64,000 nucleotides of DNA from Pseudomonadota bacterium (GTDB taxonomy: Bacteria > Pseudomonadota > Gammaproteobacteria > Burkholderiales > Burkholderiaceae_B). Of the stretch, positions 8,469 through 17,273 are shown piece by piece; position 1 is the stretch's first letter, and each line of letters begins with the position of its first letter. The notes beneath the pieces were generated by a model. That model searched no databases and was not told where the DNA came from. It saw only the letters and a program-made list of their open reading frames with translations. The stretch spans positions 66,353 to 130,352 of the forward strand of contig JAEWEV010000007.1 of the NCBI GenBank assembly GCA_023389155.1. Reading direction: 5' to 3'. The position numbers and the translations under genes are program-made.

Positions 8469-8564
8469 TCAACGAAAATAATTGACGGCAACGGTCACCA
8501 CGATTCCAATAACCGCAAGAATAAGCAACCCTTGCAATATGGTGCGCTTTGGTTTTTCTTCCAT
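8469..8564 (-). CDS. Small single-pass membrane peptide (31 aa), unknown
   Basis: An ORF of 31 residues that begins MEEKPKRTILQ, continues as a hydrophobic helix of about 18 residues (LLILAVIGIVVTVAVNYF) and ends in Arg. An AAGG lies nine bases upstream of the ATG. The layout (charged N-terminus, one helix, very short tail) is that of a real small inner-membrane protein rather than random sequence. It lies between the terminator of the TerC gene (8619-8652) and hemC, so it would need its own promoter. No family is recognised. It could be a chance ORF. Confidence 0.5.
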   Translation of the reverse strand: MEEKPKRTILQGLLILAVIGIVVTVAVNYFR

Positions 8565-8618
8565 GATGTCAGACCTTCAAACGAGTAACAGGCAAGCTGC
8601 CAGAGAACAAGCAAATAA

Positions 8619-8652
8619 CAAACCCCGCGCGACCGAAGTCTGGCGGGGTTTG
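8619..8652 (-). terminator. Terminator after the first TerC gene
   Basis: Ten-bp stem CAAACCCCGC / GCGGGGTTTG with an inner GAC-CGAA-GTC tetraloop hairpin. It follows the TerC gene stop at 8714 on the minus strand. The T-run is short (GTTTG then TTAT), but the stem is strong. Confidence 0.7.
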
Positions 8653-8713
8653 CTGGCGCTCAGATCGGGATATTCAGGATACCCGGATCAAGCCGAACGA
8701 GGAGTAAACTGAT

Positions 8714-9436
8714 TCAGTGCGCTTCGGGTACCTGCTTGCTACCTTTACGGGAAGCAAGCCATTTTCCAACCCCAATCACCAGAATCACGCCAATGACTTC
8801 TACTGCAATCTTAACAGTTTGCGGTGCAGGTCCGCCATTGAAAAATGCCCTCTCGGTAAATACGTCAGAGATCAGCATCCCACCTGCCAGCCAGCCGAGC
8901 AGACCGGCACCCAGCGTAATCACCAGGGGGTATTTGTCAATGAGCTTAAGAACCAGCGTACTGCCCCAGATAATAATTGGCACACTGACAATCAGACCGA
9001 ATGCCACATAAGCCACTTCGTGACCCGGCGTGGTTTTCTGCGCAGCGGCGGCAATCGCAATAACGTTATCCAGGCTCATGACAAAGTCTGCAATCAAAAT
9101 AGTCTTAACCGCCGTCCAGACCGATGTTCCACCAACCACATTACCATGTTCATCTTCTTCCGGAATCAGCAGCTTGATACCGATCCAGACCAGCAAGGCG
9201 CCCCCCACAATTTTCAGGTACGGAATTTCGAGCAGCTTGAGGGCGAATGCAATCAGAATCACCCGCATGATGATAGCGCCGAAGGTGCCCCACAGAATAC
9301 CTTTCATCCGCTGCGCTTTCTCCAGATTACGGCATGCAAGCGCGATGATCACGGCATTGTCACCACCCAAAAGTATGTCAATTAAAATAATCTGGAATAT
9401 TGCGGCCCAGCTCAGGGTTTGAAAAAACTCAAGCAT
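8714..9436 (-). CDS. TerC family integral membrane protein (YjbE type)
   Basis: A 240-residue polytopic protein with about seven membrane helices. The two internal half-repeats carry the TerC signatures GGDNAVIIALA (about residue 24) and MSLDNVIAIAAAA (about residue 123), whose acidic and Asn residues lie in the membrane and are thought to bind metal. TerC proteins are linked to tellurite resistance or, in several bacteria, to manganese export; which applies here is not clear. A second TerC gene lies upstream on the same strand with its own terminator. The leader of this gene contains a possible three-way junction (9488-9621). Confidence 0.9.
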   Translation of the reverse strand: MLEFFQTLSWAAIFQIILIDILLGGDNAVIIALACRNLEKAQRMKGILWGTFGAIIMRVILIAFALKLLEIPYLKIVGGALLVWIGIKLLIPEEDEHGNVVGGTSVWTAVKTILIADFVMSLDNVIAIAAAAQKTTPGHEVAYVAFGLIVSVPIIIWGSTLVLKLIDKYPLVITLGAGLLGWLAGGMLISDVFTERAFFNGGPAPQTVKIAVEVIGVILVIGVGKWLASRKGSKQVPEAH

Positions 9437-9487
9437 AATGAAAGATCGCCTCTGTTAGGTTTATATGTTTGCAAATGGACCAGCCGA

Positions 9488-9621
9488 CCCAATCCGCCGG
9501 TATCTGTCAGGCGGAAGATCGCATACAACGTCATTCCGCTGTGCACTATGAATGCGAGAACCTGGATGCGAGCTCCAGACCCCGGACATCATCGCGTACT
9601 GCGGTTGGCGGTCCGATTGGG
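9488..9621 (-). promoter_or_regulatory. Possible structured leader of the first TerC gene
   Basis: On the minus strand CCCAATC-GGAC-CGCC (9621-9607) can pair with GGCGGATTGGG (9498-9488), closing a junction with two inner hairpins: CTGGA/TCCAG (9574-9578 with 9562-9566) and GCGGAA/TTCCGC (9534-9539 with 9511-9516). TerC genes are often controlled by the yybP-ykoY manganese riboswitch, but the conserved GGGGAGUA core of that RNA is not present, so this is only a structure-based suggestion. Confidence 0.3.
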
Positions 9622-9631
9622 ACATCAGTAG

Positions 9632-9658
9632 AAAAAAGGGGCACTTGCGCGCCCCTTT
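9632..9658 (-). terminator. Terminator after the second TerC gene
   Basis: Stem AAAGGGGC / GCCCCTTT followed on the minus strand by a six-base T-run. It separates the two TerC genes into two transcription units. Confidence 0.8.
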
Positions 9659-9707
9659 CTCTGCCCCAGACTGCGAGCAATTATAAAACAGAGTATTCAG
9701 TAAATTG

Positions 9708-10403
9708 TCAGTTTTTTGTACGACTCACAAAAAATTTACCCAGAGCAACAACAAGAATCGCCCCGACGATACCCATCGCAATTCCGAGTTGGTGGTGAGT
9801 CAGATGGGCCATTGACGCCCAGGTTTCCGAACGGGGTTCAATGACCGGATCTCCTACGAACATTTCACCTGCAATATACCCCAGCAGCGCGGCACCCAGC
9901 CATACGATAAGCGGGAACTTTTCGATCACGCTCAACAATAGCGTACTGCCGAAAATCACCAGTGGAATACTCAGGGCAAGGCCGATGATCAGTAGCGTGG
10001 TGTCACCATGAGCCGCAGCAGCCACGGCGACCACATTATCAAGACTCATGACCAGGTCGGCAACCAGAATAGTTCTGATGGCACTGAGCAACGACGCGTG
10101 GTGTTTCTCGGGCCCTCCTTCATCATCATCCGAGTTGACCAGTGAAACGCCGATGTATACCAGCAGAATCGCACCGATGATTTTCAGATAGGGAAGCATC
10201 AGCAGCTTGGCCGCAACCAGAGTAAGGATAATACGCATCACGATGGCGGCACCGGAGCCGATCACAATGGCTTTTTTCTGTTGATTCACCGGCAGCGTTC
10301 GCGCTGCCAGTGCTATGACCACTGCGTTATCACCCGACAGCAGAATATTTACCCAAACAATTTCCAGCAGGGCGAGCCAGAACGCCGAAGAACCTACATC
10401 CAT
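9708..10403 (-). CDS. TerC family integral membrane protein (second copy)
   Basis: A 231-residue membrane protein of the same family as its neighbour, with the paired signatures LSGDNAVVIALAA (about residue 22) and MSLDNVVAVAAAA (about residue 119). The two copies are clearly diverged rather than a recent duplication. GGAAGG lies just upstream of the ATG. A small inverted repeat (GTCC-CTCA / TGAG-GGAC, about 10455-10477) lies in its upstream region. Transport of manganese or other metal ions is the likely role by family, not shown by the sequence. Confidence 0.88.
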   Translation of the reverse strand: MDVGSSAFWLALLEIVWVNILLSGDNAVVIALAARTLPVNQQKKAIVIGSGAAIVMRIILTLVAAKLLMLPYLKIIGAILLVYIGVSLVNSDDDEGGPEKHHASLLSAIRTILVADLVMSLDNVVAVAAAAHGDTTLLIIGLALSIPLVIFGSTLLLSVIEKFPLIVWLGAALLGYIAGEMFVGDPVIEPRSETWASMAHLTHHQLGIAMGIVGAILVVALGKFFVSRTKN

Positions 10404-10548
10404 AGTGAACCTTCCAAATAAGCTTTAAGGAGAAAATGTTGTCTGTATTGTTGTCCGCTCAATTGCTGAGAGGACCCGTTTTTATTTGCGCTTACCATTC
10501 TATGAATCTTTGCTTACAGCCCCCTGACTCACGGGTGAATCACAAAAG

Positions 10549-10594
10549 AAAAAGCCCCTGATATCACAACCTTGCAGGTGTGCTATCAGGGGCT
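10549..10594 (-). terminator. Terminator after sucD
   Basis: Stem AGCCCCTGATA / TATCAGGGGCT with a second inner stem (CACA-ACCT / AGGT-GTG), followed on the minus strand by five T. Closes the sucC-sucD operon. Confidence 0.9.
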
Positions 10595-10634
10595 GTTCAC
10601 TGCGGACCACGAAGATGGTCAGCAATGGGCGCAA

Positions 10635-11516
10635 TTACAGAACAGATTTGAGCAGTTTACCCATTTCGGAAGGATTGCGTGTTGTGCGGATTCCGCAGGC
10701 TTCCATGATCTCGAGTTTGGCGTCTGCAGTATCGGCACCGCCGGAAATCAGCGCACCGGCATGGCCCATGCGTTTTCCTGGAGGCGCGGTCACACCTGCG
10801 ATAAAACCGACTACCGGTTTCTTCATATTGTCCCTGGCCCATTCCGCAGCATTGACCTCGTCAGGACCACCGATTTCGCCGATCATGACGACTGCATCGG
10901 TTTCCGGATCATCATTGAACATTTTGAGAATGTCGATATGTTTGAGACCGTTAATCGGGTCACCACCAATACCAACAGCGCTGGATTGTCCCAAGCCAAG
11001 TTCAGTCAGCTGAGCAACAGCTTCGTATGTCAGCGTACCGGAGCGGCTGACAACGCCGATACGGCCTTTTTTGCAGATGTGCGCAGGCATGATACCGATC
11101 TTGAGCTCATCGGGTGTAATCAGGCCCGGGCAATTTGGTCCGAGCAGCAACGTGGTTTTGTTCTCTTCACGCATGCGATTGCGAACAGCCAGCATATCGC
11201 GAACCGGAATACCTTCGGTAATGCAGATGACCAGATCCAGGTCCGCGTCAACCGCTTCCCAGATGGCGTCCGCCGCACCAGCGGGTGGTACATAGATGAC
11301 CGATACGTTGGCACCGGTTTGGGCTTTGGCGTCCTTGACAGACGCATAGATAGGTACACCTTCGAAATCCTCGCCTGCACGTTTCGGATTCACACCGGCG
11401 ACAAATGCTTCTTTACCAAAGGCATAGTCACGGCACATGCGTGTGTGGAACTGGCCGGTCTTACCGGTAATACCCTGGGTGATGACTTTGGAGTCTTTAT
11501 TGATCAGAATTGACAT
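10635..11516 (-). CDS. sucD: Succinyl-CoA ligase, alpha subunit
   Basis: The 293-residue alpha subunit of the TCA-cycle enzyme that converts succinyl-CoA to succinate with formation of ATP or GTP. The N-terminal CoA-binding Rossmann part (VITQGITGKTGQFH) is followed by the ligase part with the phosphohistidine motif GRMGHAGALISGG. The length is as expected. It follows sucC by 14 bases and ends at a strong terminator. Confidence 0.98.
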   Translation of the reverse strand: MSILINKDSKVITQGITGKTGQFHTRMCRDYAFGKEAFVAGVNPKRAGEDFEGVPIYASVKDAKAQTGANVSVIYVPPAGAADAIWEAVDADLDLVICITEGIPVRDMLAVRNRMREENKTTLLLGPNCPGLITPDELKIGIMPAHICKKGRIGVVSRSGTLTYEAVAQLTELGLGQSSAVGIGGDPINGLKHIDILKMFNDDPETDAVVMIGEIGGPDEVNAAEWARDNMKKPVVGFIAGVTAPPGKRMGHAGALISGGADTADAKLEIMEACGIRTTRNPSEMGKLLKSVL

Positions 11517-11530
11517 GAAAAATTCCTTGC

Positions 11531-12691
11531 TTACTTAACGGCGGCAACGACTTTGGTCGCGGCTTCGGCCATGGTATCGGCGCTGATGATTGGCAGCCCG
11601 GATTCTGCGAGCATTTTTTTGCCCATTTCTTCGTTGGTACCTTTCATGCGTACCACGAGAGGAACCGAAAGGTTCACGGCCTTGCAAGCCGCAATAACGC
11701 CTTCGGCGATCACATCGCAGCGCATGATGCCACCGAAAATATTCACCAGAATCGCCTTGACTTCCTTGTTCTTGAGCATGATCTTGAAGGCTTCAGTGAC
11801 CTTTTCAGCAGTCGCGCCACCACCCACGTCCAGGAAGTTGGCAGGCTCACCGCCAAACAGCTTGATCGTGTCCATGGTCGCCATGGCCAAACCGGCACCA
11901 TTGACCAGACAACCGATATTGCCGTCGAGCTGAATGTATGCAAGGTCGAATTTGCTGGCCTCAATCTCTGCAGGATCTTCTTCATCAAGATCGCGGTATT
12001 CAACGATGTCGGGATGGCGGAACAGCGCATTCGAATCAAAGTTGAATTTGGCATCCAGAGCAATAATGTCGCCCGAACCGGTCAGAATCAGAGGGTTGAT
12101 CTCGGCCAGTGAAGAATCAGTGTCCCAGTATGCCTGGTACAGTTTCTGGAACTCCACCGCTGCCTTGTCAACTGATGTGTCAGGTACACCAATACCACGA
12201 GCCAGTTCACGGGCTTCTTCATCGGTGAATCCTTTGGCAGGATCGACAAAGACCTTGAGAATTTTCTCAGGCGTTTTCTCGGCGACTTCCTCAACATCCA
12301 TCCCCCCTTCGCTGGAGGCCATGACGCACACGCGCTGGCTATTGCGGTCAGTAACGATACCAACGTAATATTCTTTCTTGATGTCCGCGCCTTCTTCAAT
12401 CAGAAGACGGTTCACTTTCTGGCCCTCAGCTCCGGTCTGGTGAGTTACCAGTTGCATACCCAGGATTTCGGACGACAGTTGGCGAACTTCGTCAACAGAC
12501 TTGGCAAGTTTCACACCACCGCCCTTGCCGCGCCCACCCGCATGAATCTGCGCCTTGACAACCCAAACCGGGCCACCGAGTTTCTCTGCGGCGGCAACCG
12601 CTTCGTCTACGGAAAATGCGGGGATGCCGCGAGGCACCGTGACGCCGAATTTTTTCAGCAGCTCTTTGCCTTGATACTCATGGATCTTCAT
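11531..12691 (-). CDS. sucC: Succinyl-CoA ligase, beta subunit
   Basis: The 386-residue beta subunit, which carries the ATP-grasp nucleotide site. Visible landmarks are MKIHEYQGKELLKKFGV at the start, KAQIHAGGRGKGGGVK (nucleotide-binding loop), EINPLI (metal site), and GGIMRCDVIAEG near the C-terminus. AGGT lies upstream of the ATG. It is the first gene of the two-gene sucCD operon. Confidence 0.98.
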   Translation of the reverse strand: MKIHEYQGKELLKKFGVTVPRGIPAFSVDEAVAAAEKLGGPVWVVKAQIHAGGRGKGGGVKLAKSVDEVRQLSSEILGMQLVTHQTGAEGQKVNRLLIEEGADIKKEYYVGIVTDRNSQRVCVMASSEGGMDVEEVAEKTPEKILKVFVDPAKGFTDEEARELARGIGVPDTSVDKAAVEFQKLYQAYWDTDSSLAEINPLILTGSGDIIALDAKFNFDSNALFRHPDIVEYRDLDEEDPAEIEASKFDLAYIQLDGNIGCLVNGAGLAMATMDTIKLFGGEPANFLDVGGGATAEKVTEAFKIMLKNKEVKAILVNIFGGIMRCDVIAEGVIAACKAVNLSVPLVVRMKGTNEEMGKKMLAESGLPIISADTMAEAATKVVAAVK

Positions 12692-12777
12692 GTATTACCT
12701 ATTAGCGTAGGATAAAAAAACAAATGCTCAGCAATCAGCGAGCACACGAAATGAGACTGTTGATCCCAGTGACAGCG

Positions 12778-13353
12778 TCATGACTGCCTGACCCTGCGTT
12801 TACTTCCATTCTGCTCACTGACGTACCACTCTGGGTAAAACTCCTTTACGACAGGAGAGGTCAGTGCCAGTGCGTGGCACCCTTCCAGCTGAAAGGGTTT
12901 TCTGCCGGTTTTCTCTGCCTGCTCACGGCGCTGTGCAGACAGACTCTGCACGAAAACGGTTGGCAGCAGAACCACCAGTTCGGACATGTGGGTACAGCCG
13001 TCAACACGTCCGAAGCGCTCACGCACGGCAGCGCGGAACTGACGGAGCAGATGCAGGCCAATGAGGCCGCGATAGCCCTCTTCGATGGCAGTACAGGCTG
13101 CACCATATGGCGCCGCTTCGTACCGGGCCCGGACATCAGTGATCGCCCCATCCTGGGTAACAAGCAGAACAATCGTCATATCGTGAACCGGATCCCCTGC
13201 ACGGTGTATTTCTCCCCTTTTAGTAGGGAAGTCATAGGCCTTGACGTCTACCAGATGCGCTTCCAGCTCCCAGAGACCGTCCTCCCGAAGAAAGGAATCC
13301 ATGGTAATGCTGCGGGTGTGAATGGGCGTGCGAGCCGAAGAACCCAGTGACAT
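12778..13353 (-). CDS. DUF2889 domain protein, function unknown
   Basis: A 191-residue protein that matches the DUF2889 pattern: HTRSITMDSFLREDGLWELEAHLVD near the N-terminus, then GEIHRAGDPVHDM, the central APYGAACTAIEEGYRGLIGL, and the GCTHMSELV motif. The frame stays open upstream to 13524, but that extension lacks conserved features and the family begins near MSLGSS, so the start at 13353 is preferred even though its ribosome site is weak. Genes of this family often sit beside aromatic degradation genes in betaproteobacteria, but here the neighbours are sucC and metE. No catalytic mechanism is known to me. Confidence 0.75.
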   Translation of the reverse strand: MSLGSSARTPIHTRSITMDSFLREDGLWELEAHLVDVKAYDFPTKRGEIHRAGDPVHDMTIVLLVTQDGAITDVRARYEAAPYGAACTAIEEGYRGLIGLHLLRQFRAAVRERFGRVDGCTHMSELVVLLPTVFVQSLSAQRREQAEKTGRKPFQLEGCHALALTSPVVKEFYPEWYVSEQNGSKRRVRQS

Positions 13354-13512
13354 GTCCGAGTGATTGACGAATGAATTGATCAGTAAACCGATAAAGTATA
13401 GCGTACTCGTCTGCGGCCCTGCCGGTAAAAACCCCGCTTTTGTGAAATTTTGCTGCAGGGCAAAAATACTGGTACCCGCTCGGATCGCGCAGAAATGCGT
13501 GACAAGAGGCCC

Positions 13513-13552
13513 AAAAAAAACCACAGGGCACTGAAAAACCGTGCACCTGTGG
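13513..13552 (-). terminator. Terminator after metE
   Basis: Minus-strand stem CCACAGG-TGCAC / GTGC-CCTGTGG followed by eight T, 22 bases after the metE stop codon. Confidence 0.9.
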
Positions 13553-13574
13553 AAAAGGTTGGTAAGGGGGCGGA

Positions 13575-15869
13575 CTAGGCGGCAGCTCTCAGGGCGCTGG
13601 CAGCCTGCACCATCTCAATAAGGGCGCTGCGGGTTTCAGGCCACTGGCGTGTTTTCAGCCCACAATCGGGATTAACCCACAATTGCTTGCGATCCAGGCG
13701 GCTGGCCGCCTTTTTCATCAGCTGTATCATCCATTCCCTGTCCGGAACGTTTGGAGAGTGGATATCGTAGACTCCCGGTCCGATATCGTTCGGGTAATTG
13801 AAGCGCTCGAATGCCTCCAGCAACTCCATGTTCGAACGTGACGTTTCGATGGTAATCACATCGGCATCCATGGCGGCGATGGATTCGATAATGTCATTGA
13901 ACTCCGAGTAGCACATATGGGTGTGGATCTGTGTGGTGTCCTCAACCCCCGATGTGCTGACCCGGAAGCAGTCTACTGCCCAGTCCAGATAGGTTTTCCA
14001 ATCGGCCTTGCGCAGCGGCAAACCTTCGCGGAATGCCGGCTCGTCGATTTGAATAACGCGGATTCCCGCCTTTTCCAGATCCAGAACTTCATCGCGTAAT
14101 GCCAGCGCCAGTTGCAGGCACGTGGCCTGGCGAGACTGATCGTCACGCACGAATGACCATTGCAAAACAGTGACCGGACCCGTCAGCATACCTTTCATGG
14201 GCTTGTCGGTCAGTGACTGGGCAAATGCCGTCCATTCTACGGTCATCGGTATCAGACGCGCGACATCGCCGTAAATAATTGGCGGTTTTACACAACGGGA
14301 TCCATAGCTCTGTACCCAGCCATTCTGGGTAAATGCAAAGCCAGCCAGGAGCTCGCCAAAATATTCGACCATATCATTGCGTTCGGGTTCACCATGCACC
14401 AGCACGTCCAGACCCGCTTCTTCCTGGAATTTGACCACTTCGCGAATTTCTTCGCGGATCGCTTCCTCGTATTTGGTGTCGGATATGGCACCGGCTTTCC
14501 AGTCGCGACGCAGCTTGCGGATCTCGGGAGTTTGGGGGAAGGAACCGATGGTTGTTGTCGGAAAATCGGGCAGACCCAGGGCCTCGCGCTGCTTGACGAT
14601 CCTCTCGGAAAACGGCGTGCGATCGCGGGAAATGGAAGTGGCCTCGTCTACACGTGCGGTCACGGCGGGATTGTGGATGCGACGGGACACCTTGCGTTCA
14701 GCCAGCGCTGCCCGCTGCTGTTCAAGCGCAGCCTTGTCTTCGTCTGTGGCAGAACCGTTGAGGATAGACGCCAGCAGTCTGAGCTCATCAAGCTTCTGCA
14801 CGGCAAAAGATAGCCAGCTTTTGATTTCTTCATCCAGCTGCGTTTCCTCGGACAAGTCTACCGGAACATGCAGCAATGATGAAGCGGGTGCAACCCACAG
14901 GCGCTCACCAAGCAGCTCAACGGCTTTCTGAAGTAGTGCAGCGGTCTGATCCAGATCGGTGCGCCAGACATCACGTCCACTAATCACACCGGCGGACAGC
15001 ACCCGGTCTGCAGGCCAGGATTCGAGTACGCGGGCCAGCTGATTCCTGCCGCGGACAAGATCAAAATGCACGCCAGCCACCGGCAAATCGGTTAGCAGTT
15101 CCGTATTGTCGGCAACATCACCAAAATAACTTGCCAGGAGAATTTTTACCGGCGCCGCAGCCAGTTCAGCATAAACCTGCCTGTAAGCCTGCTGCCAGGC
15201 TGGTGGCAGATCCAGTACAAGCGCGGCTTCGTCAATCTGAACCCACTGTACGCCCTGCTGTGCAAAGCGGGACAATACTTCCGTGTAGATCTCAAGCAGT
15301 TTCGGAACCAATGCCAGTTTCGCTTCGTCATCAGCGCTCGAAAAAGACGGACCCTTACTCAGCCACAGATACGTCAGAATACCCGGAATAACGGGCTTGA
15401 CTGAATAGCCCAGAGACTGCGCTTCTTCAATCTGATCAAATAGACTGGTGCGGGCCAGGTAAAATGTCTGATCGGCTTCCAATTCCGGTACGATATAGTG
15501 ATAGTTGGTGTCAAACCATTTGGTCATTTCGCACGCCGCAGCAGGTTCGCCAGTTGGCGCACGGCCGCGGGCCATCCTGAAAAGCGTGTCCAGATCGACA
15601 GGCTGCCCTTGTGGATGCTTGAATCGGGCGGGGATAGCTCCCAGGGTAGTGGTCCATTCAAGAATATGATCGTACCAGGCAAAATCGCCAACGGTGACGA
15701 AAGCGTTACCCGCCGTCTTCTGAATTGCCCAGTGCTGTTCACGCAAGGTTTTAGACGAATTGTGCAATTGTGCTTCGTTAGACTGGCCGGCCCAATATGC
15801 CTCGAGCGCCTTCTTCAGTTCACGCTTAACGCCAATACGGGGAAAGCCAAGATTATGTGTTAATGCCAT
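13575..15869 (-). CDS. metE: Cobalamin-independent methionine synthase
   Basis: A 764-residue cytoplasmic zinc enzyme that transfers a methyl group from 5-methyltetrahydropteroyltri-glutamate to homocysteine, the last step of methionine synthesis. Both halves of the protein are complete. The N-terminal half starts LGFPRIGVKRELKKALE; the C-terminal catalytic half has FPTTTIGSFPQT, KGMLTGPVT, and the zinc ligands in HTHMCYSEF and NPDCGLKTR. It is divergent from metR, the usual arrangement in which MetR activates metE from the shared intergenic region. Confidence 0.97.
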   Translation of the reverse strand: MALTHNLGFPRIGVKRELKKALEAYWAGQSNEAQLHNSSKTLREQHWAIQKTAGNAFVTVGDFAWYDHILEWTTTLGAIPARFKHPQGQPVDLDTLFRMARGRAPTGEPAAACEMTKWFDTNYHYIVPELEADQTFYLARTSLFDQIEEAQSLGYSVKPVIPGILTYLWLSKGPSFSSADDEAKLALVPKLLEIYTEVLSRFAQQGVQWVQIDEAALVLDLPPAWQQAYRQVYAELAAAPVKILLASYFGDVADNTELLTDLPVAGVHFDLVRGRNQLARVLESWPADRVLSAGVISGRDVWRTDLDQTAALLQKAVELLGERLWVAPASSLLHVPVDLSEETQLDEEIKSWLSFAVQKLDELRLLASILNGSATDEDKAALEQQRAALAERKVSRRIHNPAVTARVDEATSISRDRTPFSERIVKQREALGLPDFPTTTIGSFPQTPEIRKLRRDWKAGAISDTKYEEAIREEIREVVKFQEEAGLDVLVHGEPERNDMVEYFGELLAGFAFTQNGWVQSYGSRCVKPPIIYGDVARLIPMTVEWTAFAQSLTDKPMKGMLTGPVTVLQWSFVRDDQSRQATCLQLALALRDEVLDLEKAGIRVIQIDEPAFREGLPLRKADWKTYLDWAVDCFRVSTSGVEDTTQIHTHMCYSEFNDIIESIAAMDADVITIETSRSNMELLEAFERFNYPNDIGPGVYDIHSPNVPDREWMIQLMKKAASRLDRKQLWVNPDCGLKTRQWPETRSALIEMVQAASALRAAA

Positions 15870-15983
15870 AGGAATCTCTGATATTTGTTAATCACCCACG
15901 CGTCGGAACCGAGAATCGTGTTGCCGCGCCGGTCATGGGTGCAGTGAATGTGAACAGATTGTGCCTGCTCAATGGCATGGGCG

Positions 15984-16148
15984 TGCTTCAAATTCATCGC
16001 GTTAATATTAGATTTATTCATACAGTTGGGTATCCCTATGATTTTGCTAATTATTTTGTTGAGCAATAAGGTTATGAGCATGTGATCCATAGTCAAATGG
16101 AACGCGCTTGCACTTTCTTGGTAAGATTGCATGAATGAATATTTCTCA
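15984..16148. promoter_or_regulatory. metE-metR intergenic region with weak MetR-like sites
   Basis: The two divergent genes are 296 bases apart. Imperfect matches to the MetR consensus TGAA-N5-TTCA occur at 15984-15996 (TGCTTCAAATTCA) and 16136-16148 (TGAATATTTCTCA). Neither is perfect, so the sites are suggestions based on the known regulation of metE by MetR. No cobalamin riboswitch was seen. Confidence 0.35.
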
Positions 16149-16165
16149 CGCTGGTAAAAATTAAC

Positions 16166-17083
16166 ATGATCGAAGTTAAACATCTTGAAACACTGGTCGC
16201 CATCCGTCAGGCTGGCAACCTGCAGGATGCGGCCGAGCGACTCTCCGTCACCCAGTCGGCGTTGTCACACCAGATTCGCGAACTGGAAAACCGACTAAAC
16301 CTGAACCTGCTGAACCGCCGTACCCGCCCTGCCCGTTTTACCACCGCCGCCTTACGTTTACTGGCACTGGCGGACGACGTATTGCCGCGCATACGCAGCG
16401 CAGAGCGTGAAATGCAAAAACTCGCCTCCGGGAGTACCGGGCGACTTTACCTGGCCATCGAATGTCATTCCTGTTTCCAGTGGCTGATGCCCACTCTGGA
16501 TGCGTTTCGTCTGCAGTGGCAGGACATTTCGCTGGATCTGTCAGCAGCGTTTTCTTTTGCTCCCATTCCGGCCTTGATGCGCGGGGACCTGGATCTGGTC
16601 ATTACTTCCGATCCTGTTGCCGACGAGTCCGTGGAGTATGTCCCTTTATTCAAGTATGAGTTGGTCCTGGCTGTCGCTTCTGATAACCCGCTGGCACGCA
16701 AGCGCTTTATCAAGCCTTCTGATATGGCAAATCAGGTGTTGATCACGTATCCCGTAGACGAACAGCGGCTGGATATTTTCACCGCATTTCTCGACCCCGC
16801 GGGCGTTGAGCCGGCCTCGATTCGCAAGTCAGAACTGACTCCCATGATCATCCAGCTGGTAAACAGCAATCGTGGCGTTGCCGCACTGCCCAATTGGGCG
16901 CTGACAGAATATCAGGCGCAGGATTGGCTCAAGATCGTACATCTTGGCGAAGCCCCCGGGATCTGGCGCACGTTATATGCAGCAATCCGCGCGGAAGACA
17001 TGCAAACGCCCTACGTCCAGGCGTTTATCGATCTTGCGAAGGAAGTCTCTTTCAAGCATCTGGCCGGAATCCGCATGGCCTGA
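16166..17083 (+). CDS. metR: LysR-type regulator MetR
   Basis: A 305-residue LysR-family activator. Residues 1-62 form the winged helix-turn-helix (VAIRQAGNLQDAAERLSVTQSALSHQIRELENRL), followed by the coinducer-binding domain. The sequence and the divergent position next to metE identify it as MetR, which in other bacteria responds to homocysteine and activates methionine genes. The ribosome site before the ATG is weak. Confidence 0.93.
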   Translation: MIEVKHLETLVAIRQAGNLQDAAERLSVTQSALSHQIRELENRLNLNLLNRRTRPARFTTAALRLLALADDVLPRIRSAEREMQKLASGSTGRLYLAIECHSCFQWLMPTLDAFRLQWQDISLDLSAAFSFAPIPALMRGDLDLVITSDPVADESVEYVPLFKYELVLAVASDNPLARKRFIKPSDMANQVLITYPVDEQRLDIFTAFLDPAGVEPASIRKSELTPMIIQLVNSNRGVAALPNWALTEYQAQDWLKIVHLGEAPGIWRTLYAAIRAEDMQTPYVQAFIDLAKEVSFKHLAGIRMA

Positions 17084-17273
17084 GTAACGTGACCAGAGTT
17101 GTAAAATTTGTAAATTTTTACACTGCTCATTTTTGGCTTGCAAAGCGAAGTGCCATAGATATATATTCCCTTTAGGGAAAAAATATTGCTATGCGCAAGA
17201 ACATCAATTTTTTCTATGTTGTAGCGTATTGCGGTTGTTTCTGTGAAACTCTGAAAAAGATAGGAGCAGGGAA

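Noticed and set aside
9437..9640. yybP-ykoY manganese riboswitch before the TerC genes
   Set aside because: The conserved GGGGAGUA and the paired metal-binding loops are not found before either TerC gene. Only generic stems remain.
13354..13524. N-terminal extension of the DUF2889 protein
   Set aside because: Frame is open but the extra 57 residues have no conserved pattern; it probably is upstream control DNA.
15870..16165. Cobalamin or SAM riboswitch upstream of metE
   Set aside because: No riboswitch core was seen; divergent metR explains the control of metE.
17161..17190. Terminator after metR
   Set aside because: TTCCC-TTTA-GGGAA is followed by A rather than T on the plus strand, and the T-run on the minus strand lies on the 3' side of no gene.
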